DNA from: DATDXV01 sp035289205
GTDB taxonomy: Archaea > Aenigmatarchaeota > Aenigmatarchaeia > Aenigmatarchaeales > DATDXV01
NCBI GenBank assembly: GCA_035289205.1
Contig: DATDXV010000022.1
Span: forward strand, 1 to 10,171
DNA length: 10,171 bases
Reading direction: 5' to 3'
The notes beneath the pieces were generated by a model. That model worked only from the letters and a program-made list of their open reading frames with translations, searched no databases and was not told the origin of the DNA. The stretch's first letter is position 1; each line of letters begins with the position of its first letter. Position numbers and translations under genes: made by a program. Shown here piece after piece: positions 5,099-10,171 of the stretch.

Positions 5099-5716
5099 TT
5101 ACTTCTGCTCATGTCTCTCGTAAACTTCCGAGAATTTCACCTTCTCGAAGCCAAGATACTTGAAAAAATCATCAGCCATCTTCTTTTTGTAGACAGAATT
5201 GACTAATGGGGGCATTATTATCTCCAGCTCCTTGTCAGTGTGAGAAACTTTCATGTGGTCTATGTTCTGCTTTGCATGGAAATCGACGATGCACTTGACC
5301 TTGTCATCGAAATTCTCCACATCTTGCTTGATCTTTATGCTGTAGACAAGGACTTTTCCCGCAAGAGGATGATTGAAGTCTACTCTGACCCTCCCCCCGC
5401 TCACAGAAAGCACCTTCCCTCTCATGTTGTCCGCTGTTATCCACATCCCAGGCATAGGTTCTGTGTCATGCTTCTTGAACTCCCTCTCGGGAACCATCTT
5501 GATTAGCTCAGGCATCCTTGGTCCGAAGGTCTTCTCCGGTTCGAGTTCTATTGTTTTCTCGTCTCCAACCTTCATCTCCTTGATTGCATCGTTCAGGGCC
5601 GGCCAAATCCAGTCAGAATCCAGGACAATAGGTGCGTCCTTGGACTCGTCCATGACATCGTTGCTCTCCTTTATCCTGCCTGTGTATTCAATCCTGAAAA
5701 ACTTGTGCTCAGACAT
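5099..5716 (-). CDS. FKBP-type peptidyl-prolyl cis-trans isomerase, SlyD-like
   Basis: From the ATG at 5716 the product is 205 residues, the long archaeal FKBP class. The FKBP core opens FFRIEYTGRIKESNDVMDES, continues with EMKVGDEKTIELEPEKTFGP, is interrupted by an insert-in-flap chaperone domain (from about PELIKMVPERE to FNHPLAGK), then closes with VLVYSIKIKQDVE. A C-terminal domain of about 75 residues follows (DFHAKQNIDHMKVS to the end). Such proteins catalyse proline isomerisation and help fold proteins in the cytosol; no signal peptide is seen. The usual G-x-x-P-G-x-E of the FKBP loop is replaced by DSDWIWPALNDAI, so the catalytic pocket diverges. I chose 5716, not the in-frame ATG at 5725, because the TATA box lies 26 bp upstream (leaderless). 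The gene is divergent from a TrmB-type regulator and upstream of ftsZ. Confidence 0.9.
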   Translation of the reverse strand: MSEHKFFRIEYTGRIKESNDVMDESKDAPIVLDSDWIWPALNDAIKEMKVGDEKTIELEPEKTFGPRMPELIKMVPEREFKKHDTEPMPGMWITADNMRGKVLSVSGGRVRVDFNHPLAGKVLVYSIKIKQDVENFDDKVKCIVDFHAKQNIDHMKVSHTDKELEIIMPPLVNSVYKKKMADDFFKYLGFEKVKFSEVYERHEQK

Positions 5717-5737
5717 GCAACTCATGCAATTTCTGAG

Positions 5738-5745
5738 CTTATAAA
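5738..5745 (-). promoter_or_regulatory. TATA box of the FKBP gene
   Basis: TTTATAAG on the minus strand is centred about 26 bp before the ATG at 5716, predicting a leaderless mRNA. The inverted repeat at 5751-5768 begins where its BRE would lie. Confidence 0.62.
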
Positions 5746-5750
5746 GTTAA

Positions 5751-5768
5751 TTCTATTTCAAAATAGAA
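5751..5768. promoter_or_regulatory. Inverted repeat operator candidate between divergent FKBP and TrmB promoters
   Basis: TTCTATTT-CA-AAATAGAA is a perfect inverted repeat with 8-bp arms and a 2-bp spacer. It is placed between the two TATA boxes (5738-5745 and 5773-5779), so each arm touches the BRE of one promoter. A dimeric winged-helix protein bound here would affect both genes. The encoded TrmB-like protein is the obvious candidate, but that is inference. Confidence 0.6.
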
Positions 5769-5772
5769 ACGG

Positions 5773-5779
5773 TTATATA
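5773..5779 (+). promoter_or_regulatory. TATA box of the TrmB-like gene
   Basis: TTATATA, within GGTTATATACC, is centred about 25 bp before the ATG at 5801, predicting a leaderless transcript. No ribosome binding site precedes that ATG. Confidence 0.65.
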
Positions 5780-5800
5780 CCTAATTGATTAAGGATATTT

Positions 5801-6547
5801 ATGGCGCAGTATGACGATTTCTCTGCATTGCTGAAGGAGACGGGGCAGTTTGATGACCTGGAGATAAGGATTCTCAGGTCAATAATGGTTCTCTCCGCAA
5901 GAAAGACGCAGAAGATGACTGCGGCATTCATTGCGAAGGAAGCGGGGGTCTCTGTTACAAATGCATACAAGTACCTTTATTCTTTGCAGAAGAAGGGGCT
6001 TGTTGAAAGCAGCGAGGAGAAGAACAAGACGTTCTGGCTTGCAAGATCAATAAACCCCTTCCCCAGGCTGTTTGCATATATGACCGAGGGATATATGAAG
6101 AAGAAGGAACTGTTCAAGAAGCTGGAAGACTACTATTCGCCTTTCATCTCAAAGGAGCAGATATGGAGCGGAGAAAAGATATATGAGCAGTACGCGGACG
6201 GATTCGTGGAGAAGGCTTCTCTTCTTTTTGAATTGGCTAAGCGGGAGATAATAATCACAACAGACAAGCTATATGACAACATAATCCTGCTGGATGGCAT
6301 AAGGCGCGCGATCGAAAGGGGGGTGAATATAAGGGTCATCAGCGAAGAGCTCCACCCAGAGACAGTCTCCAAATTGAAGAAGATAGGCATTGAAATGCGC
6401 CTCGGCAAGGCCTGGCCATATGTGGTTCTTGTTGACGGAAGGCATGGAATAACCTCTGAGGGCAACAAGGGCGTTTGGTTCCTGAACCAAGACACAACCT
6501 ACAAGTTCAGGTTCGAAGAGATTTGGGAGAAGGCCCAGTCATTTTAA
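5801..6547 (+). CDS. TrmB-family transcriptional regulator
   Basis: The 248-residue product has the TrmB layout. An N-terminal winged helix-turn-helix (about 18-82) includes LRSIMVLSARKTQKMTAAFI, AKEAGVSVTNAYKYLYSL as recognition helix region, and KKGLVESSEEKNKTFWLA as wing. A linker helix follows (about 95-115, KKKELFKKLEDYY). The C-terminal PLD-like effector domain (about 125-248) includes AKREIIITTD, AIERGVNIRVIS, KLKKIGIEMRL and YVVLVDGRHGITS. The HxK(x)4D catalytic motif of phospholipase D is absent, as usual in TrmB sensors. TrmB proteins bind sugars or other small ligands and repress or activate by binding palindromes next to TATA boxes; the ligand here is unknown. The gene is divergent from FKBP across a perfect inverted repeat, and a nuclease gene follows 50 bp downstream, not an ABC transporter. 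Confidence 0.88.
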   Translation: MAQYDDFSALLKETGQFDDLEIRILRSIMVLSARKTQKMTAAFIAKEAGVSVTNAYKYLYSLQKKGLVESSEEKNKTFWLARSINPFPRLFAYMTEGYMKKKELFKKLEDYYSPFISKEQIWSGEKIYEQYADGFVEKASLLFELAKREIIITTDKLYDNIILLDGIRRAIERGVNIRVISEELHPETVSKLKKIGIEMRLGKAWPYVVLVDGRHGITSEGNKGVWFLNQDTTYKFRFEEIWEKAQSF

Positions 6548-6568
6548 CTCCCCCTAGAGTGAATCGGG

Positions 6569-6576
6569 TATTTGAT
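6569..6576 (+). promoter_or_regulatory. Weak TATA-like element of the nuclease gene
   Basis: TATTTGAT is centred about 26 bp before the ATG at 6598, the same spacing as the better promoters here, and is flanked by GAATC/GATTC arms (6561-6565 and 6573-6577). The match to a TATA box is poor; the gene could instead be read through from the TrmB-like gene. Confidence 0.35.
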
Positions 6577-6597
6577 TCCCTCAATGCAATAATTATA

Positions 6598-7035
6598 ATG
6601 AAGTTTATAATCATCCTTGCGCTTGCTCTCCTTGCAACAACGGCCATTTTCAGCCAGCAGCAGGCAAGGCCAGTCAGCGTTTCCCATGTGTTTGACGGAG
6701 ACACCATAAAGCTTTCCACAGGACAGGCCATAAGGCTCGTTGGTATAAATGCCCCTGAAAAAGGCGAGCCTCTTTACGAAGAGTCTTCTGAAAAGCTTTC
6801 CGATCTTGTTCTTGGGAAAGAGATAGAAATGGAGAGCGACAGCGTGAACAGGGACCGTTATAACAGACTGCTGCGTTACCTTTTCGTGAACGGCGTAAAC
6901 GTGAACATCGAGCTGGTCAGAAACGGCTATGCAAGGGCTTATCTTTTGCAAAATAACATGAAGTACTCTGGAGAGATACAAGAGGCAGAAAATTATGCGA
7001 AGAAAAATAATCTTGGGATGTGGTCTAAAGAGTAA
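6598..7035 (+). CDS. Exported thermonuclease (SNase-like, OB fold)
   Basis: From the ATG at 6598 the product is 145 residues. The first 20 or so form a signal peptide or membrane anchor (MKFIIILALALLATTAIFSQ), so the enzyme is probably secreted or on the cell surface; there is no lipobox cysteine. The rest is a staphylococcal-nuclease domain: VFDGDTIKL (D33, D35), IRLVGINAPE (R46, N51, E54), RDRYNRLLRYLFVNG (R90) and LVRNGYARAY. Comparing with S. aureus nuclease D21, R35, D40, E43 and R87, all are kept except D40, which is Asn. The family cleaves DNA and RNA with calcium. A longer in-frame reading from 6475 would overlap the TrmB-like gene by 73 bp and lose the N-terminal signal, so I rejected it. 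It converges on leuS with a 1-nt gap. Confidence 0.9.
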   Translation: MKFIIILALALLATTAIFSQQQARPVSVSHVFDGDTIKLSTGQAIRLVGINAPEKGEPLYEESSEKLSDLVLGKEIEMESDSVNRDRYNRLLRYLFVNGVNVNIELVRNGYARAYLLQNNMKYSGEIQEAENYAKKNNLGMWSKE

Positions 7036-7036
7036 T

Positions 7037-9874
7037 CTATTCGATTAGTATCCCTGGCCTGTTGGGCTCCGCAATCAGGGCCTTCGGATGATTCATACCC
7101 TCCCCTTTCTTTATTTCGAACCCTGCCCCGAACATCTTCTGCAGATAGTCCTTTGCCCCGCTCATCCCTTCGAATTCCTTCTTCTCTGTAAGCAGGACTT
7201 CTTCCAGCTTCGGTATTTTCTTAAGCTTGTTATAATAATCTGCAGCTGTCTTTCCTAGGTTTCTTATCTCCTCATTTCCCATAAGCTCTTTTATGCCAAC
7301 CCCTTCCATCACAGCCCTGTAGACATTATACTTCCAGGAGGGAGAGATGAACAGCGTTATCTTGCTAGGCTTCTCTATGGTTGTGGTCTTTATTATTTTC
7401 CTTATGTCCTCCTCAACTTTCATAAGCAGGCCGTCAATCGCTTCGTTGCTTACGTTCACAAGCTTCGGATTGTATTTGGGCCATCCGGAAATGAAACCCT
7501 TGCCTTCCAATTCGCCCCACCAATGCTCTGCTGTATGGGGGAGCATCGGGGCATTCAGGACAATTATGGTCTTTATGAATTCCTCCAGAGTCGCCTTGTC
7601 CGCGTTTTCCATGCCGCCAACCCTGTTTAGATAATGCCTGAGCATCATCGTTGCCTCATAGAAGCTATACTTCACAGAAGAGGAGAATTCTGTTCTTTCG
7701 CAGTGCTCTGTTGACTTCTGTATAATCCTTTGGAGCTTGCTAAGCAGATTCTTCTCCGCGGTGCCTGACTCCCTTCTCTTCATCTTCTTTAGATCCATTA
7801 TAATGGAATTTATAAAATCAACCCTGTTCCTTATTGCCTTTACGTTCTCCGATCTCCAGTCAGCATCATCAAGTTTTTCTGTGAATCCGACAAGATTCAT
7901 CCTCACTATGTCGCTTCCCATGCTCTCTACCAGCTGCTTCAGCGGAATGACGTTGCCCTTTGATTTTGACATCTTCTCCCCCTCAACATTGACAAATCCG
8001 TTGATTGCGATCCCCTTCGGCCAGAACTTCTCCTTGAACAAAGCAGCGTGCTGGAACATGTAGAATGTCAGGTGATGCTGCAACAGGTCCTTTCCGCTCA
8101 TCCTCATGTCAACAGGATAGAAATATTCGAACTCCTCTTTCATCTTTTCTATCAGTTTCTTGCTCAATCCAGACGCCTTAGCTGCGTCATTTGCTGTGCC
8201 TTTTCCTAAGAAGATATGATCAAAGACATCATTGGTAAGCTTCTTGGCATCAATTTTGTTTTCAGTGATGATTCTAGCAATTGTGTAATATGCCATGTAG
8301 ATTGTTGAGTCGCTCAATGTCTCTACAATCCATTCATTGTTCCATGGAAGCTTTGTCCCAAGGCCGGATTTCCTTGTGCATGCCTTGTCTGCTAGCCAGT
8401 CTATTGTGTTCAGGAAGTTGTTCCTCGCCTCTTCCGGGTATATTGCCATCTTCTCAAGGCATTTTCTCGCCTTCTCCTTCCACTTCTCATCGGAGTATGC
8501 GACAAACCACTGGTTCTGAAGTATCTTCACGAAGCAAGTCGTTGTGCACCTGCAGACAACCTCTCCGGTTGTCTCCCACAGTTCATCTGCAATCCCCCTC
8601 TTCTTGAACTCCTCAATAAGCTTTTCCTTAACCTCGGCAACCTTCTTTCCTGACCATTTCCCGCAGTTGTCCTTCAAAACGCCTTGGTGGAACTCCTTCT
8701 TGTATATTCCAGAAGTGGCCTTTTCCAGCTTGTCCTCTTCCTTTGTAGACTTGATTCCCATCTTCTCGCATATCTCAACTGCAGGCATATCTCCTAACCC
8801 TTCTGTTTCTATCAATGAGATGGGCTCTATCTCGAACCTTGTCACTCCATACCTCTCCAGGTCACCTCTGTCCCTTAACTCCTTCAGAGCAGTCCAGTCA
8901 TATGGAGCGTGGGCAGGAACAGACATTACAACGCCTGTTGAATTCTCCGGATCAACAAAATGCGCTGGAAGCACAGAGATCTTCCTGTTGCTTATCGGAT
9001 CTGTGATGGTCTTTCCCAGCAGTTTTATCCCGTCTATCTCCTGCAGAATCTTTGTATGCTTTAACTGTTCCTTGAGTTTCTGTTCCGCATACTTGCTGAC
9101 AATCCATTTCTCGTTTCCAACCTGGACCTTGACATAAGAAGCGTCAGGATTGACCCACATGTTTGTCACTCCGTAGATGGTCTCCGGCCTCAGGGTTGCC
9201 GCAACAAAGAAAGTCCCCTTCTCTTCAGCAGATTCGAACTTCAGAAGGGTGTAGCTTATCACGCTCTCCCCCTCTCCCTTAAGCCTGTCATGATCGCCTG
9301 TGGGGCTCTGGTCCTGCGGGCACCAGACAACAGGGTGCGTTCCCTCTCTTACATAACCCAATTTCTTCAGGGTTTCATACTGCCATTCTATGAACCTTGA
9401 GAACTGCGGGGTGATGTCTGTTGTTATGAATGTTCTTCTCCAGTCTGTCGAAATCCCCGCCAGCTCCATAGTATCTCTTTGTGACTTGGCCCAGAATTTC
9501 GCGACATATTCCGGGCCCAGCTTCTTGAAGTCCTCGATATCCTTGTCTGTTGCTCCGAAGTCTTTGAATGTCTGCACCTGAACTTGGTCATCCAGTCTTA
9601 GCCTTTTTACAGCGCCTGTTATCGGCTCCCCCGTTGCATGGAAACCCTGAGGGAAAACTACGTTAAAGCCTTGCATCCGTTTGAATCTTGCATATGTGTC
9701 TGTCCTGAACAGAGAATATGCATGCCCTACATGCAACCCCCCATTAACATAAGAAATCGGGAATGTGATGAAGAACTTCTTCTTTTTGCTATCTATGTCC
9801 GCTTCAAAGGCTCTTTTTGCCTTCCATTCCGCCTGCACCTTTTTCTGTATAGATAGCAAATCCATGGATACCAT
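7037..9874 (-). CDS. leuS: Leucyl-tRNA synthetase, archaeal/eukaryotic type
   Basis: From the ATG at 9874 the product is 945 residues, near the usual 950-970 of archaeal LeuRS. The class I catalytic fold has HVGH (48-51, the HIGH motif) and KMSKS (634-638). The CP1 editing domain has TLRPET (227-232) followed by IYGVTNMWVNP, and the segment VMSVPAHAPYDW (about 316-327). Also seen are WCPQDQSPTGDHD, VVCRCTTTCFVKILQNQWF and the archaeal C-terminal end PNRPGILIE, which in the Pyrococcus enzyme belongs to the domain contacting the long arm of tRNA-Leu. The protein charges tRNA-Leu in the cytosol and hydrolyses mischarged tRNA. An in-frame TTG at 9877 and ATG at 9865 are alternative starts; 9874 fits the TATA box at 9896-9910 (leaderless). 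Confidence 0.95.
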   Translation of the reverse strand: MVSMDLLSIQKKVQAEWKAKRAFEADIDSKKKKFFITFPISYVNGGLHVGHAYSLFRTDTYARFKRMQGFNVVFPQGFHATGEPITGAVKRLRLDDQVQVQTFKDFGATDKDIEDFKKLGPEYVAKFWAKSQRDTMELAGISTDWRRTFITTDITPQFSRFIEWQYETLKKLGYVREGTHPVVWCPQDQSPTGDHDRLKGEGESVISYTLLKFESAEEKGTFFVAATLRPETIYGVTNMWVNPDASYVKVQVGNEKWIVSKYAEQKLKEQLKHTKILQEIDGIKLLGKTITDPISNRKISVLPAHFVDPENSTGVVMSVPAHAPYDWTALKELRDRGDLERYGVTRFEIEPISLIETEGLGDMPAVEICEKMGIKSTKEEDKLEKATSGIYKKEFHQGVLKDNCGKWSGKKVAEVKEKLIEEFKKRGIADELWETTGEVVCRCTTTCFVKILQNQWFVAYSDEKWKEKARKCLEKMAIYPEEARNNFLNTIDWLADKACTRKSGLGTKLPWNNEWIVETLSDSTIYMAYYTIARIITENKIDAKKLTNDVFDHIFLGKGTANDAAKASGLSKKLIEKMKEEFEYFYPVDMRMSGKDLLQHHLTFYMFQHAALFKEKFWPKGIAINGFVNVEGEKMSKSKGNVIPLKQLVESMGSDIVRMNLVGFTEKLDDADWRSENVKAIRNRVDFINSIIMDLKKMKRRESGTAEKNLLSKLQRIIQKSTEHCERTEFSSSVKYSFYEATMMLRHYLNRVGGMENADKATLEEFIKTIIVLNAPMLPHTAEHWWGELEGKGFISGWPKYNPKLVNVSNEAIDGLLMKVEEDIRKIIKTTTIEKPSKITLFISPSWKYNVYRAVMEGVGIKELMGNEEIRNLGKTAADYYNKLKKIPKLEEVLLTEKKEFEGMSGAKDYLQKMFGAGFEIKKGEGMNHPKALIAEPNRPGILIE

Positions 9875-9881
9875 CAATAAG

Positions 9882-9889
9882 TTAATAAA
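9882..9889 (+). promoter_or_regulatory. TATA-like element of the tRNA-Arg gene
   Basis: TTAATAAA is centred about 26 bp before position 9911, which would start transcription a few nucleotides ahead of the tRNA 5' end at 9915. It lies between the leuS start codon and the leuS TATA box, so the two divergent transcription units overlap. Confidence 0.45.
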
Positions 9890-9895
9890 GAGTCT

Positions 9896-9910
9896 GCTTT
9901 AAATTAAAGC
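9896..9910 (-). promoter_or_regulatory. Palindromic TATA element of leuS
   Basis: GCTTTAA-A-TTAAAGC is an inverted repeat with 7-bp arms around one base. Its centre is about 29 bp before the leuS ATG at 9874. It could act as the leuS TATA box, and by symmetry might be read in both directions. Confidence 0.5.
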
Positions 9911-9914
9911 TTAT

Positions 9915-10035
9915 GCCCGGCTAGCTCAGTTTGGATAGAGCGCTTGCCTTCTATCAAATCGATAGAAGATTTGAGCTTCGGCTATGATTGGAAGATAGCA
10001 AGAGGTCGTGGGTTCGAATCCCATGTCGGGCGCCA
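9915..10035 (+). tRNA. tRNA-Arg(UCU) with 43-nt intron and encoded CCA
   Basis: The full cloverleaf is visible. Acceptor GCCCGGC (9915-9921) pairs with GTCGGGC (10025-10031) with one G-U. The D arm is GCTC/GAGC, and the anticodon stem CTTGC (9943-9947) pairs with GCAAG (9998-10002). Variable AGGTC, T arm GTGGG-TTCGAAT-CCCAT, discriminator G10032 and CCA at 10033-10035 complete it. Removing 9954-9996 leaves the loop CTTCTAA with anticodon TCT at 9950-9952, so it reads AGA and AGG; the mature tRNA is 75 nt plus CCA. Anticodon and discriminator agree with archaeal arginine tRNAs. The gene is divergent from leuS, and a T-rich stretch follows it. Confidence 0.93.
9954..9996 (+). other. tRNA intron at position 37/38 with bulge-helix-bulge
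   Basis: CTTC (9948-9951) pairs with GAAG (9991-9994) as the central 4-bp helix. It is flanked by 3-nt bulges TAT (9952-9954) and ATA (9995-9997); cutting after the second base of each bulge gives exon ends A37 and A38. This is the canonical archaeal splice motif for the EndA endonuclease. Inside the intron are a possible CAAATC/GATTTG hairpin and an AGC-TTCG-GCT tetraloop hairpin. Confidence 0.88.
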
Positions 10036-10066
10036 TTTAACTTAAGCTTAAATTCTTTCTCTTTGC
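10036..10066 (+). terminator. T-rich stretch after tRNA-Arg, possible terminator
   Basis: After the CCA the sequence has a TTAAGCTTAA palindrome and then TTCTTTCTCTTTG. Archaeal RNA polymerase stops at T-rich tracts, so this is the likely end of the tRNA transcript. The rest of the gap to 10145 shows only a promoter and a short antisense-to-16S match (described in the findings). Confidence 0.35.
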
Positions 10067-10115
10067 GATGGGCGGTGTGTCGAATAGTTGAGCGATTGTC
10101 TAACATCTCTATCGG

Positions 10116-10123
10116 TTTTTTAA
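10116..10123 (+). promoter_or_regulatory. TATA box of the gene starting at 10146
   Basis: TTTTTTAA within GGTTTTTTAACC is centred about 26 bp before the ATG at 10146, the leaderless spacing seen repeatedly in this window. Confidence 0.45.
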
Positions 10124-10145
10124 CCTTTCTTTTCTAAACAATCTT

Positions 10146-10171
10146 ATGCCGAAGCGGATAGCTATCATAAC
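10146..10171 (+). CDS. Start of an unidentified gene, truncated by window edge
   Basis: ATG at 10146 opens a frame reading MPKRIAII before the window ends. The basic, then hydrophobic beginning would suit a first beta strand of a nucleotide-binding fold, but eight codons cannot identify a family. The start is supported mainly by the TATA-like box about 26 bp upstream. Confidence 0.4.

Noticed and set aside
5717..5725. Upstream FKBP start (MSC before MSEHK)
   Set aside because: The TATA box places the predicted transcription start at about 5716, after this ATG.
6475..6597. Longer nuclease reading frame starting inside the TrmB-like gene
   Set aside because: It would bury the signal peptide behind 41 unrelated residues; the ATG at 6598 begins a clean signal sequence.
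1..10171. CRISPR array or defence island
   Set aside because: No spaced direct repeats and no Cas or restriction genes; the only tandem repeat is two copies of an 8-mer at 1381-1396.

Overview
This window is archaeal. It carries the conserved ftsZ-secE-spt5-rpl11 string followed by rpl1-rpl10, an archaeal-type leucyl-tRNA synthetase, a TrmB-family regulator, an FKBP/SlyD-type prolyl isomerase and a tRNA-Arg(UCU) with an intron at the canonical archaeal position 37/38. AT-rich TATA elements lie about 26 bp upstream of many start codons, and several ribosome binding sites match the archaeal 16S tail (GTGAT, GGAGG). The gene set (DUF5654, FtsZ1-like FtsZ, stand-alone RAM proteins) suggests a euryarchaeote or a DPANN-type archaeon; the sequence does not allow a finer call.

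Layout, left to right. Minus strand, read right to left: FKBP (5716-5099), ftsZ (5028-3949), then the tightly packed operon secE-spt5-rpl11-RAM protein 1 (3893-2432) with overlapping or nearly touching genes. Next come RAM protein 2 (2370-2137), with its own promoter, and a two-helix membrane protein with a coiled-coil tail (2112-1624). A small plus-strand DUF5654 membrane protein (1452-1664) runs into that gene tail to tail and is divergent from rpl1-rpl10 (1342 to beyond the left edge). The usually contiguous rpl11-rpl1 junction is therefore split by four small genes. On the plus strand at 5801-7035 are a TrmB-like regulator, divergent from FKBP, and a thermonuclease with a signal peptide. 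leuS (9874-7037) converges on the nuclease with a 1-nt gap. Divergent from leuS is the intron-bearing tRNA-Arg gene (9915-10035). A further gene appears to begin at 10146 and runs off the right edge.

How it works together: most of the window serves protein synthesis and export (ribosomal stalk-base proteins uL11, uL1 and uL10, elongation factor Spt5, translocon subunit SecE, LeuRS, tRNA-Arg, a chaperone-like isomerase) plus cell division (FtsZ). The best regulatory signals are a perfect 8+8 inverted repeat between the divergent FKBP and TrmB promoters, and a roughly 48-nt structured leader on rpl1. That leader stands out because many of the other mRNAs look leaderless. Nothing in the window is clearly a mobile element, CRISPR array or defence system. 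The least explained part is the group of small RAM and membrane proteins inside the ribosomal cluster.
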